A DNA stretch of 64,000 bases, from NCBI GenBank assembly GCA_008921705.1, contig VFFE01007645.1:580456-644455 (forward strand). Direction: 5' to 3'. Position numbers and translations under genes: made by a program. Positions 24,246-36,044 of the stretch are shown in pieces. The notes beneath the pieces were generated by a model. That model did no database searches, had not been told where the DNA came from, and saw nothing but the letters and a program-made list of their open reading frames with translations. How positions within the stretch are numbered: position 1 is the stretch's first letter; each line of letters begins with the position of its first letter. This stretch comes from Burhinus oedicnemus. Lineage: Eukaryota; Chordata; Aves; Charadriiformes; Burhinidae.

Positions 24246-26164
24246 GCACGTTTCACCCTGTGCCTTCTTCCAAAGAAGGTTTTTGTATATATTTCAAGCT
24301 CCCTGGCTTTCTCACGGTTGCAAGAACTTTTATGTGACTGAGCCGTGTATTTTGATATATTATCTTCACCAAATAGTTCTAACAGCAAACATGAAATAAA
24401 AATGTAGAGCTGTACTGTTCAGCGTCGCTTCGAGACTTTGTAGTGTGCTACGGTTTGGTTCAGATATTCATGAAGATATTCTCATTAAAAATCCCAGTGG
24501 ATTTGCTTTCTAAGAAAACTATCATTTACATGAGAAAGTTTTACGTCAGAAAGAGAAACTGCAAGTAGGCACTGAAAAGAGAAAGAAAAAATGCCCGTGC
24601 CGCAAGGACATTTATATATGAAAACTGGGTCAGAAATCACTTACAAAGATTACAGCTATCACAAGTACCATGTTTTCAGCTGGAAAATTGGGTTTATCAA
24701 ACTGCTTTTTAATTTTGATGATCTGATTGGAAAGCTGACATTGTAACCTGCGTACGATATCCGTCAGTCCTCCCATTTCCACGTAAATGAGAAGAGAATT
24801 CAGCCCACTGAGTGGATGGGAGTTTGGCTTAATAAGCAATGAAAGTTTGGGTCCAACACGAGAGCCCGATTCGAGCGGGTAAAAGCAGTATCTTGCTGGG
24901 CACAGGTATGAGAGGTTGTCACCAACATAATCCTGAGATATATTTTCCTGAATCTAAAACTGCAGAACCAAATTTTGCTGTGCAGCCACATACATTTTAT
25001 TAGGTTATTGCAAAGTCCCTATAAGTGGAATTTAATTCTTTTCTCTCTCTCTTTCTTTATATTATCCTTGGTGATAGTATCCATATGTCTCAAATGTAAG
25101 ATAATTTTACAGACTTTATTTTGGCTTTTTATAAATATTTACATTTTCTCATAGTGCTGTTTCTTTCGTATAAGTCACGCTGTCTCTGTCTCACTGTTGG
25201 TCACACACTTTTCTTGCCTGTAAAACTGTACAACATTTTCACACATAGGGTGAAAGCGATAAAATTCCCCTTTTGCTGGTGTCAAGAGCACATCGAATTA
25301 ATTTACTTCAAGATTCTTTTTCTTTTTTTTTTTCAGCTTTTAACAGTTAATAAATTGCTATTTTGCTTTAGAGAAATGAAACGTTTTGCTTTCTCTGACA
25401 GAGTGTCGGAGGCTCAGCGCCACCCTTAATTACCACAAACCATCGGAGATCTATTGATGTAGGTGGAGCTACATCGCTCTGTAACAAGGAAGACCTGGTC
25501 TCCAATGTGCTGTGAAAATCAGCTTTTCCTGGGAACGCAGTACAATGAGCTTACAAGCTACACAGGGAAAATGTGATCCCTCACTGCTTTTTTTACTGCA
25601 CAGGCCGTTCATAAGGCACCCGGCATTACGGCAACCCACAATCTTCCTGTGGCAGAAGCTGAAAAAGACACTCCAAGCAATAGGCTTAAACTTTCAACTC
25701 GGTCAACCACTTTCTCTACGTTTTCAGTAATTTTTTCAGCAGTGAGGACTCATAGTAGATGCTTTTGTCTCGTGGCGCTTCAGCACAACCACTCTAAACA
25801 AAATTGAAAAGCCGATATAGACAGAAGTTCAACCTGTATATGTGTATATATATATTTATGGGAAAGTTATTCCTTCTCCAGGGTCTGCAGTCTTCAAAGT
25901 GGCTGAATGAGTTTAGCTCAAGTTGCCAGAAATAGCGTTTTCAGGCACACAGAGAGCTCGTAAAATGGTAGGTGAAGCTTCGAGTGATGGCAGCAGGGGA
26001 CTGGGACAAAAGCCCTTAAGCCACCTTGGCTGTTTTCTGTGCTTGTGCTCCCAGTGTGATTAACCAGTAGCTGTACCGAGGTGGGATCCCAAAGCCCACA
26101 TGGGCTCCTTTGCTCCAGTAGTTCTTTTAAGTCTGCAGAACTTAGAAACAAAATAGAAAAATTA
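24246..26164. other. Unique AT-rich sequence, no gene recognised
   Basis: Mostly AT-rich. A short alternating TG/TA microsatellite lies at 25835-25855. The open frame of 119 codons at 24029-24388 on the minus strand spans the MITE-like motif and resembles no protein. No RNA gene was found. Confidence 0.5.
25835..25855. repeat. TG/TA dinucleotide microsatellite
   Basis: A 21-base alternating purine-pyrimidine stretch of TG and TA units. It is a potentially variable simple repeat with no further function visible. Confidence 0.8.
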
Positions 26165-26330
26165 GTCTGGTGACTTACTGTAGGTGGATGATTAATTGTT
26201 CTGAGATTGCAGTCATGATTACAGAGCTTTCATCACAGGTGATGCTAATTAGGTTTTTAATTCTTCTGCACGCATAATGCAATATCAGAGCAAATTCACT
26301 GCACTAGCACTGGGGAGGCTGCGTGCAAAG
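26165..26330. promoter_or_regulatory. AT-rich block, possible conserved noncoding element
   Basis: Just upstream of the CR1 copy lies non-repetitive sequence with clustered TAATTG and TAATTAGG-type homeodomain cores, two CATGATTACAG/GTGATGCTAATTAGG-like words and a CATAATGCAATATC word. Dense TAAT cores with few CpG suggest an enhancer-like element. Only motif content supports this. Confidence 0.28.
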
Positions 26331-26417
26331 CCCTTCTGTTTATCACCACCAACCAACCAGCCTTGAAAACTACTGATCAAATACATGGTTTATTGAAATA
26401 AGGCACTGCCTCAGTTT

Positions 26418-26725
26418 ATCATAGAACCACAGAGTGGCTTAGGTTGGAAAGGACCTTAAGGATCATCCAGTTCCAACCCCCTGCCATGGGCAGGGACACC
26501 TCCCACCAGACCAGGTTGCTCCAAGCCCCGTCCAACCTGGCCTTGAACACCTCCAGGGATGGGGCAGCCACAGCTTCTCTGGGCAGCCTGGGCCAGGGTC
26601 TCACCACCCTCACAGTCAAGAATTTCTTCCTAATATCTCATCTAAATCTCTCCTCTTCCAGTTTGAAGCCATTACCCCTCGTCCTATCGCTACGTGCCCT
26701 TACGCAGTGTCCAAAGCCCAAGACC
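26418..26725 (-). mobile_element. CR1 LINE, 3' end (avian type)
   Basis: This is a well-preserved 3' end of a chicken-repeat-1 retrotransposon inserted on the minus strand. On the plus strand it opens with ATCATAGAACCACAGAGTGG, the complement of the 8-bp-type terminal repeats that end CR1. It then runs through the diagnostic blocks GGTTGGAAAGGACCTTAAGG, CTGCCATGGGCAGGGACACC, CCTTGAACACCTCCAGGGAT and CACCCTCACAGTCAAGAATT. The copy is 5' truncated, as most CR1s are, and stops in the 3' part of the element, so it carries no reverse transcriptase. It is the least diverged repeat in the window and the main evidence for a bird. The 258-codon plus-strand open frame starting at 26444 is antisense to this element and is not a gene. 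Confidence 0.95.
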
Positions 26726-26993
26726 TCTGCTCAGGACAGTGTGCTAGTCGGGTTTAGGAATACGGCTCTGCCAGTCACCTACGGTAAAGCTGTGCCCGGG
26801 TACGCCAGTCCACCCCGCAGCCACTCCTGCGCCTGCAGAGCCGGCAGGCGGGAGAGAAATCTGCTGTGCACGCAGCCCAGACAGAGCAAACACAACCACT
26901 TTTCTTATCAGTGTTTGGGTGAAGTTCAGGCAAAACCAGAAGCCACAGGAGACATCCACGTCTCCCTGCTCCCGTCGAAGTGGAAGAGGACCT

Positions 26994-27022
26994 GGGGTGG
27001 GGTTGGAAGGGATCCAGAGGGG
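26994..27022 (+). other. G-quadruplex motif
   Basis: Four G tracts of four, four, three and four are separated by loops of one, six and seven bases. This fits the G3+N1-7 rule with no exception. It lies in GC-rich DNA about 270 bases past the CR1 3' end. Folding is predicted from the pattern only. Confidence 0.6.
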
Positions 27023-28819
27023 CCGGCGGTTAAGGCCACATGGGCTGGGATCCCCCAGTCTCGAAACGCCTGGCAGGAGGTGAGCGTGCCGTCCCTGCTC
27101 CAACGGGAAAGGTCAAGGACGGTCGGAGGGAGCTGCAGAGGAGCTGCCTGCCCCGATGGGACGGGGATGGGGCTGCTCGCTGCCTGCACACCCGGAGGTC
27201 TGGAGAGCACAGGGAGTTAAACAGGTTACGCCAGCGATGGGGAGCCAGGCTTCTAGCCCAGGAAAACAAGGAGGAGGGAGGAGGGCAAAGCGAAGCATGG
27301 GAAAGCACATGGGAAATATGGGAGGAAAAAAAATAAAATGGGCTATAACTGCTTAGTAAACATTTTTTTCTCACCCTGGGAGAACGCTGTTTTTCTGAAT
27401 GTATCCTACATCATAATGGCACATGGAACAAATTAACTTGCAGCCATGACCTACATTAGGATCAGAAAAAGACTGTTCTTGCTAAAATAAAGTTGTGAGC
27501 TGATGTTGTCAAAATACTGAGCTGTTGTTTTCTTACAGCCTTTAGGATGATTCCCTGCAGCAAAAGGCTTCAATGTATTCAACAGCAGAGCATGTCTGCT
27601 AATAGCTTTCAAGCATTTAAGTCCTCAGATCCCTGGGAAGCATGGCTATCCCTCAGTCATTAGCCTCATTTGATCTAATGGGACAAGCACAAACAAGAGC
27701 AAAACCAAGGAATTGCAGGAGTGGAAACAACATTTCCCAGAAACATCCAGTAGGTGTGAAATATCTGGAGGCCCCAGCGTAACCACATCAAACTAGTGAG
27801 ATGTATATGTACTTGGCACATCCATACTGGTTCTGAAATTGCTTTAGCCCCCTTGGATCGTATCCAAAGTAGGAAAAAGCCGGTACAATCTCCTCTTCTG
27901 CAGAAGAGGCAAAGTGATATTTGCTTGTTCAAGTGGCCCGTGCACATAAATGAGCGACGCACACAAAACTTGCTGGCAGAATGGCTGGATCCTATTTTTG
28001 GAACCGTATGTTTTGCAACCTAAAGATGCAAACCTAAGAAGGCAGAGATGGGTCTCAACCGGGACGTTGAGTCCCAAGCCCGGGACCAAGCGCAGGATCT
28101 TCCCCTTCCCCCTGGCTGGTTTTCGTCTCGGTGCATTTCCAGCGGTCTGGCTCCTGCGTTCGCTTACATTCCCCGTGTCCCAAATTCAGCCTACACCCTG
28201 TATGTGGAAACGAGCCTTTTGTGAAAGGATTTGCAGTGCTCTCCCATAACACAAAGCTCCAGTGTGCTCTCCGTGTCACTCTTCTCTGAGGCTGTTGAAG
28301 TGGATATACTAACCCGTAAGCAAACAACCTTTGCCAATGAACTTAAATATCAAGTCATAATTAGGAGGCTGCGGTTGACGACGCATAACACAAAAAAGTA
28401 TGACAAGACTGACAAGACTGAAGGAGTGCCACAAAATGTCATCAGACATTATCAACCACTTTTGGGCCTGGAGCTTTCCCGGGGAAGCCTGCCAAGGAGG
28501 CAAGAGAGTGCGAGGTCTGCGGCTTGGTGGCAAGTGGCCTCAGACAGCGTTAGAGACCCAGAGCTGTCCTGTATAAACCTCCGAAGGCCAGCGAAAAACA
28601 GCTAGTGAAAGCAAGTGAAGCAGCAGGGAGAGAACTCTGGAGTCAAATGTTAGAGCATCACCGAACCATATGCAACCCTACAAAGATAATGGCCCTAAAT
28701 TACCTCTCACTTGCATTGGGTCATTAAGAATTTGATAGAGCTCTACTGGTGCCACTGGAAGCCTGTTCAGAGAGCTAAGTGGACTCTGGATCAGGCCCTA
28801 GGACTGGAAAATATATTAG
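27023..28819. other. Unique sequence, no gene recognised
   Basis: GC-rich to about 27340, then mixed. Open frames on both strands overlap (up to about 124 codons) and are unrecognised. A short doubled word GACAAGACT occurs at about 28403-28420. No RNA gene or repeat family was identified. Confidence 0.5.
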
Positions 28820-28870
28820 GTCATAAAGTACGCTATTACATATTTTATAAGGGAACAGCTATCAACGTCT
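28820..28870 (+). mobile_element. Possible MITE end (recurring motif)
   Basis: CTATTACATATTTTATAAGGG at this site matches, in inverted orientation, a word at about 29866-29890 (ATTATATTTTACAAGGG on the minus strand) with roughly 18 of 21 positions alike. The two copies are about 1 kb apart in opposite orientation, as the ends of a DNA element could be, but nothing transposase-like lies between them. Confidence 0.3.
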
Positions 28871-29789
28871 GCTCCACCCGGAGAATATACAAAAACCAGC
28901 TGGAAATAAGGACAGCTGTGCATATCCCAGCCCCTCTGCAGCTGCAGCTTCTTCCAGCTACTCCTGGGCTCATGGTAGAAGGACATTTCCATGGCTCCCT
29001 GTCTGTAGGAGGAACCTTAAAACACTGAGAAAACAATTATGTTCAGTGACATATGTGAGTAAAATAATTCTAGCGTAAATAAGATATGCTTGACATTATT
29101 GTCAATTGTTTGAGCGAACCTCTGGGTATGCAAATGCGGATGATGAGAGACATGTTTGGAGGCATCTTTACTAAGCACTTCTTGCGTCACAACTTTTCAG
29201 CCAAGGTTTCGGTATTTGCTAGTCAGATTTAAAACTGTTCTACGAACACAGTCCAAATCAGAGTATCCGTTGCTCATGCATAAGATTCTTCTGTTAAGGT
29301 CTTCAACAGAACAACGGGCAATAGGGATACGTAGCGGGCGGAGGTATTGCTAATGAGACTACTACCTATTCCCAAGGCAGAGATTTTTAGGCCCGTACTA
29401 AATTACCTGCCTCTTGGGCAGTATTCTTCACTCTCACTCACACAGCTGATTTTGATCACACCTTCTGTGCCAGATCCATTTGCAAGTCTACCACAATGTC
29501 ATCTGCACTTCCAAGAGGGAAAAAGAGACGTATTAGTCTGTAGATGGATGGATCCATGGTGCAATCTGGACAATTTTGCATTTAATTCCTTTTCCATCCT
29601 GTCTGGGAGTTGGACCCAAACGGTGTTCTTTCATCATGATTTTCCTTCTCCTTTAGTCATAGAAACTAGAATATGTGTTGTATTGAACTGGCTGCTTAAT
29701 CATTGAATCTAAATATCCAACAATTGATAAAGACATTGATTTACTTGTCTGGCATATAACCCTGGTTCCCTGGGAAAAGCAGACATGTA
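28871..29789. other. Unique sequence between inverted motifs
   Basis: This is the interval between the two inverted MITE-like motifs. No open frame resembles a transposase. The longest is 119 codons at 29347-29706 on the plus strand and is unrecognised. Composition matches the flanks. Confidence 0.4.
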
Positions 29790-29895
29790 TTTAAACATTA
29801 TAAGGACTTCTATTTATTTTCCTAAGGAAAAATGATAAAAAATATAGAATGCTGTACTTTGCAGAGTGCCCTTGTAAAATATAATGTATCTGAGT
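29790..29895 (-). mobile_element. Possible short palindromic MITE
   Basis: A forward word ACATTATAAGGACTTCT (about 29796) and a reverse copy at 29866-29890 (minus strand ACATTATATTTTACAAGGGC) face each other within 100 bases around an AT-rich loop. This suggests a decayed palindromic element. The minus-strand arm is shared with the motifs at 24190 and 28820. The family is unknown. Confidence 0.3.
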
Positions 29896-30540
29896 GGTAA
29901 ACTTGCCCAGACTTTTCCATAACACACCAAATTAAATAGGAGCTCTGTTTGGAAAAGACTTACGGTGTGCCTAAGGCTGTTTTTAGTACCGCTCACATGG
30001 AAACGTCACACCCTGCACGTCTCCATTGTAACCCACGCAGAACTGATAGTGCTCCCCAGGAATGAGTCGCATGGCCTGTGCTGGTGGAGTAAGGGATGTC
30101 AGTCTGCATGGATAGCTGGGAGGTTCCTGGGATTTCAGCTCTCTGGAATAATGCTAGCCTCAAGCTGCATATAGGACAGATTCTAGGAATTCACTGTCTC
30201 TTTGGCTGTGGCAGAACTACAGAATCTATACGTAAGCGATGACTTTTGGAGACTAGTGTTGCTAATACCTACATATCACATACATCTGTCCCGAAGTTCT
30301 AGCTGAAATGCTTCTCCCATCTGATTTTAACCATAGGATAAGAAGTACAACTAAAACAGTTGCTCAATCATGGCAGAAAAGCCCAAAGGTGATAAAATCT
30401 GCCAATTTAACGTGAAGGTCGCCATGATGTAGAGGAATTCCTGGGTGACATAGCGCTGTGATGGCAGTTCCCCCTCCCAGCACTTAATAGAAAAGCTATT
30501 GCCACTGAAGAGGAAGGGCACAGAGAACACCAGTGACGTT
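29896..30540. other. Unique sequence, possibly 5' extension of the old CR1
   Basis: No repeat is clear here. The last 240 bases may belong to the 5' side of the degraded CR1 that follows, since similar composition continues without a break, but no diagnostic word was found. Open frames are short. Confidence 0.4.
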
Positions 30541-31893
30541 AAGTGCCTGAGCCATGAAGATTGAGCCTGTTGAAACTAGTTTTTAATAAATACGCTAACA
30601 CAAAGGAAATTCCTGAACACTGGATGACAGCTAGTGTGGTGCCAAGAGTCAAAAGCGGAGCTGAAGTGTGAGCCAGCTGGCCAGCATCAGCGCCAGGCAA
30701 GGCAATGCAAAGCTGATAAAAACTTCAATTAATATTCAATAATATTCAATTAATAAAGATAATTAATCAAAATAATAAGCTTAGAAATATAATTAATGCC
30801 AGTAATCACAGTTTTATGGAAAACAGGCCTCATCATATAAATCTGATATCATTCTTTGATGAGATTACAAGTTTGGTTGACAAAGATAACTGCACAGACG
30901 CAACATTCTTGGAGTTCGGTGAGTCACAGAACTCAGCAGAACCCAACATGCTGACTGTGAAACCATTATGAAACGTCTGTAGAAGCGAGGTTGGTTGTAG
31001 CGCGATATGGTTGTGGGCCAACCAGTCAATGACTGCAAAGCTTCAGCAATCTGACATGCAGGAACCAACATCAGAAAATAAGAGGTTAATCATGGAGAGT
31101 AATGTGCATTATTTAGCGATTTTGGACACTTAAAACAAGATGCATTTTAATCCAGCCAAATGCAAAGTTTCACAGCTATCAATGAGGAATGTAGGCCATA
31201 CTTGCAGCAAGGAGGACTACATGGAAAGCAGGGAGTTGGGACAGAGTTAAGCACCTGACTATGAGCCCTCGTTCTAGGGAAAGAAGACAAAAAAGCAAAT
31301 AAGCAAATTTGACCTTCGGGTACATTAAAAGAAGACAATTGAGGGGTGGATTTTTACCTCTGCACACAGCACCAACAAAACTATCTTGTTTTAGCGCTTG
31401 CATTTGTTAAGGCTGCTGAAAATTGGAGTAAAGAAAGTGTCTAAAATAATTTAGTAAATGTTTTACATATTATTTATGGAATTCAGTTTCATTAACCAGC
31501 AAGACAATGGAAAGGCGACTTGATCGCAGTGCATTTGTACACACAAAAGAAGAAAACACTGGGTATCAAAGGACCCGTTTATCTAAAAGACCAAAATATA
31601 ACAAGAAGCAAGTCTGAAATGTGAAGCCATACAATTTTAAGTGAGCAATTAAGAACACATTTTAGTGGGGAAAGTTATAAATCGTTTGTGGAAAATACTG
31701 AAGAAATGGTGGGTTCTGCAGTTCTCAGCATGTACAAATGAAAACTAGATGCTAGTTGCTTTTCCGGAAGAAAAAATTAACCAAATATAAGTTTTCAGCC
31801 TAAATATAGGGGTAACTGGCCTTCATTAAACAAAATGTCAAAGCAAATGATCTAATGGTCCTTTCTGGCCTTAAACCAAATGAATCTCTGAAG
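30541..31893 (+). mobile_element. Long decayed CR1 LINE with reverse-transcriptase remnant
   Basis: This is an old plus-strand CR1 copy of about 1.35 kb, more complete than usual but full of stops and indels. Recognisable landmarks come in the correct order. CACTGGATGACAGCTAGTGT (about 30618) is followed by a stretch at 30840-30890 that still reads NLISFFDEITSLVDKDN, typical of the CR1 ORF2 reverse transcriptase. Next come AGGAATGTAGGCCATACTTG (31185), GGGGTGGATTTTTACCTCTG (about 31343), AAGGCGACTTGATCGCAGTG (31512) and AGACCAAAATATAACAAGAAG (about 31589). The 3' terminal block ATGATCTAATGGTCCTTTCT (about 31847) closes it. The family is the older amniote CR1 seen in turtles and birds. The AT-rich stretch at 30720-30790 looks like an internal expansion or insertion. 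The copy cannot be active. Confidence 0.85.
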
Positions 31894-34800
31894 AAATAGA
31901 GACTACTTTCTCTTTAAAAAATCGCATGATGACTTCTGGTTTTCAGCCAGTTGAAAACATGCTTTAAATTTTTCAGAGTTTTGACTGCTTTTCCCATTCT
32001 GCCTTGAGTATTTCAAGCAGATGAATATAAATATTGATAGAACATATTTCCCACCGAAAAGGAGATTGTTCAGTCAATAATTTCCATTGGCATTCATATA
32101 TTTTTATATGTTTATGACTGGCTTTACAACGTGCTGGATTCCTCTTAGCATTTCCTGTTGAGAAGCAGAACACTTTGTCATTGAAACGTCCGTAAAATTT
32201 TGGTTTGTATTTTTTTCCCACCTGTATTTAATATTTTGTGAGTGATCAATGAAGTGAATGAACTTGATGTATGAAGTCGTCGTTTATTCCTGCCTTTGCA
32301 GCCAGAGTTACATCAGTGCCATCTGCTAAAGTTTTTCATTTCTGTAGTGCACGACGGGACCGTATCAGTGTGGAGCAGTTTCTCACTGCTCCTGTGTGGT
32401 GTCACATTTTTTGCATCCCTCCATTGCTATACGATACATTGGCTCAACAGACAACTGCCTGGACTTGTGCAAATTTTGCATCCAAAGCGCATGAAAGAAA
32501 ATGGAGACATTTAATTGACCTAATGGGATGGGACCTCCAGGACCAGTTTTTCCAAGCATCGCTTATGGTACGTCTGAGTCCTTCTCATCATGATGGGAAG
32601 GCGCGGTGCTGCCGGACCACGTGGCGCTGGTTCACGTGGTCTGCACCGCTCGACATCGCTCACACCCACATAGCAAAATCCTTTTGTCTCGCCACCAAGG
32701 TCAAGGCTGGGTTTTTTTTAGTTCTACGGCCAAATACGAGTTGGTTTATCTCGCTGGGAAATTCCACTTTGGGGAAACAAAGGATGAAGTGGTACTTCCT
32801 AATGAAAAGCACACACTCTGCTGCGACCTACAGGCCACAGCCGGTATGCGGCTGCCAAGAAATGCCCTTTATTTTGGCAAGAGATTTTTCACTCGGTTTT
32901 CCTCCCAGTGCTCTACTGATTGTAATGGAGTTAGTCCTGAATTGTTCAATCTCAATGAAAGGAGAATTAGCTGCACTCTGTTTCCAAAACTCTTCCCTAA
33001 CAAGTACCAACATGTTGTCCTCCATCCATCTCCCACCCATGCCAGGCATTTACAGCTACTCTTTTTGTCTTTCTAGCACTATAATTCACAAAGTAAAAAA
33101 ACCCCAATCCTGCTCCATACATTTGCCTAAGGTATATTTGTAACAAGTACACGGCAGAGTCACAGTCAGAGCTGCACGCTGCGTATCAACCTTCCTCCAA
33201 GTGAAGTGGAGGACTCAGGGGGCCGAATTACACCCAAGGTGTCAGTTTGGAGTAACCTTGGGCACCTTCACTAGATTCTCCCCTTCTACCAACTTTGAGA
33301 AGATAATTTGTCAAATAGCCGAGTCTGCATTTCAGACTCCTTTACTACAGACGTGTGAAGAAGCACTTAAAATGCTTGGAAACATCTTCTCCTCCACCCC
33401 CGGGGAGATCGCAGCCCCTTGGTTTTGCTGATGACAGTCAAAACTCGTTCCACATTCCTGGTCAAAGCATCAGTCGTAATTATGGGAAAAATGACTCTGG
33501 GACCCCAAGGAGCAAGCCACAGACTCTGCCCGGCTGTGGTGGTCTGACTCGCCATCTGTTCCTCCCTTCGCATCACTTTCCTGCTGGGGGATGGTTGCAG
33601 CCATCAAATTAAAAAGTAAAAAACAATGTAGCTGATTACGCTCCACAAATAATAAATAACCAAATCACCTAGAAGATGGCACACGTAGGACACAGAAGCT
33701 GTGCTTTTCCGGTCTTTCAATGCTTGTTTTTTGCTCACGTATCCTTTGTGCTTTTGAGCATCTCCCTTTGTACATGAACACTTCATGTGCTGTCAATGAT
33801 TTGCTTGAATCATACACATTTCCAAATAACTACATGACCCAGCACCTAATAGTGAGCTCAGAAACCAGAAGGAGTTTGTAAATCATTCACAGATCAACCA
33901 GAGACCGGAGCCTTGGAAAGTACTATTTGAACAGCTATAATATATTTAACAGTATTGCAACAAAACGTTGATACTTGGAAATCAATAGGGTCTGACAGAC
34001 TAAGTATAACTCTGCGGTCACAAACATGAGTTTAACTAACTTCAGAAATATTACCTAGGCTGGATGAAGACGAAAATTGGCCTGTTCCTTTACTGAGGGA
34101 AGAAAACAACGATTTCCTGCACTGTGGTCACGTAGAGATCTCACCTCCCCGCTGCTGCGCCACTCTCCCGATAACAAACTCTTCAATCTCCCTGACCCAG
34201 GGAACGCCGATTCTGCTGATTCTCCGAGGGAAGTCACGACATGCAACGTGCCTTCGTCTCAGACGTGACCGGAGCCCTGAGCGAAGCAGCGTGACAGGAC
34301 GTGCACCAGAGCTGCAGCCAGGCATGAGTCAGCCTCCTCCGGCCATAAATCTAAGTCATTGCAAAACTCCCTTCCATTTATTCCATCTGATCCTCTCCCC
34401 TGATTCATTTTGCAATGGCGTGATTTTAAAAGCACAGTTACCCTCTCTGAAGGAGGTACGGGATCTCTCGGGGAGTCTTGGGCCAGTGGTGCCAACTCAC
34501 GTGATTTTTATCTCGAGTCTTATGATTTTTGAGTGTTCTTCAGCTCTGGCTGCCAGAAGCGTGCAATGACATGAGAAACTCAGCTAGCTCCTCTCTGAAT
34601 TTTTATTAATAGTAATTTTCTAGACTTTATGATTGTACCCTAAAGACCCAGAAATCAGAACGCGAAGGAAAAAGGGGCCAATTTAGTCATTTTAACTGTG
34701 ATTTTTAAGATTACTGTGTAATTCATGAAAACCTGACTCAAGATATTTTTTTATTGAAGTTGGCAGCACTGTTTGCTTTTCATCCTCACTAAACTGCCCC

Positions 34801-36040
34801 TTAATATTATTCTAATTTAACCGTCTAGGTTATTAAAGAAACGGGGCGTACCAACTCTCTGTATCTGGAGGCAGAACAGCAACCCGAGTCATTTTTTTCA
34901 GGAGCTTGCAAAGGGCTTGTCGGTACCCGATGAGGAATGAGTCCATTGCGGTGGTGGGGAGGAGAAGGGAAGGAGCTAGGTCCTAACTGGAAAGGCAGAG
35001 AAGAGAAAGAGGAGTTTGCCCTTAAGGGACAAGGAAAGAGCCTCCCGGAGGCAGGGCAGCCTCTTCGGCTGCTTCCTCCAGGGTGAGACCAGACGGGCTG
35101 GGGAGAAGCGAAGGCACCTTCCGGAAAGCAGGTCCCCACCACAGGGCTGAGCCTGCTTTTCCTCCGCTTTCCACAGGGCTGCCGCTACAGCCAGCCCAGA
35201 GGCAAGGAAATACTGTTCTTGGGGCGAGGAGGAGTCCGTATTCATAACCAGCTTTGAACCCAGAGTGGCAAATTATACATATTCTTGCGGTTACCCAGCT
35301 TCCGAGCCCGGTTTCTCCTCTGCTTTTCCAGGCACCAGGGGTTGTGGGCACAGTGGGCGCATCCACGGCGTCACTGCTCTTCCAACCATAAAGGCTTGCA
35401 AATAAACGGGGGGGTTTAATTCTCTTCTCGGCCATTCAGAAAGGGTTTTGCTGAGGTCTATTGTGACCAAACTATGCTGCTGACAGGGCCAGAATCTCTG
35501 TGTCATTAATACAGCAGCCAAGCTCCCATGAAGGGGAGCTTTGTTAGGGACAACCGGTTCTGACCTTGAAGAGGCATATGACCGTGTTTTTCAGGGGTAG
35601 GCAGGAGGCTGTGCACAACGTCGCCTTTTCCTCCCTAAGAAGAGCCGCTCTGACACCGGTTAGGCAATGGGGACCGTTGCTCAGAAAGGAAGTGCCTCTG
35701 CCCAAAAACATCGCGGCAGAGTGTTCTGTGGGTGTCTGTTCCCTTGCTGAGCTGTGGCACGGTCGCTAGCTGGCGGCCGCGACAGGAGTCCTGTTATATT
35801 TGGCGTCTTTCTGAAAGTGCTACCTACTGAAAGCTTTTAATTAACTGATAATTTTAACCTTCACAACAAACAAACCAAAACAAAACGCAACTGTTTAGCT
35901 CTGATGACTTTGGATAAAACCTCAAAAACATAACCCGGGCATCCCCTGTAGGCACCAAGGGCAAGTGGAAAGGTTGCCAGACTTTGTATTTTGCTTTCAG
36001 ATATTGCGGTGCGGTTGTAAAGTCAACCTCCTACTTTCAG
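31894..36040. other. Unique sequence, no gene recognised
   Basis: About 4.1 kb without a recognised repeat. It contains the window's longest open frame (32271-33143, treated separately) and GC-richer DNA at 34850-35420, where open frames on the minus strand overlap in several phases. No RNA gene or convincing exon was identified. Confidence 0.5.
32271..33143 (+). other. 290-codon open frame, probably fortuitous
   Basis: This is the longest uninterrupted frame in the window, lying in DNA of average composition. The predicted product has no recognised domain, no clear signal peptide and no repeated architecture. It is rich in Ser, Leu, His and Cys. The start codon has a weak context (T at -3, A at +4). 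A second frame of 156 codons overlaps it at 32606-33076, which is more in keeping with chance absence of stops than with coding. No splice or poly(A) context was found. A lineage-specific transcript cannot be excluded. Confidence 0.15.
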
Positions 36041-36044
36041 AGGA

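Noticed and set aside
26444..27220. 258-codon open frame, plus strand
   Set aside because: Its first part is antisense to the CR1 3' end and the rest lies in GC-rich DNA. It is a repeat shadow, not a gene.
28790..28806. Word GGATCAGGCCCTAGGACTGG resembling MITE ends
   Set aside because: The match is limited to a few bases and no inverted partner is near.
33421..33450. Word TTTGCTGATGACAGTCAAAACT resembling a LINE reverse-transcriptase 'FADD'-type region
   Set aside because: No ordered CR1 landmarks surround it, so it is likely coincidence.
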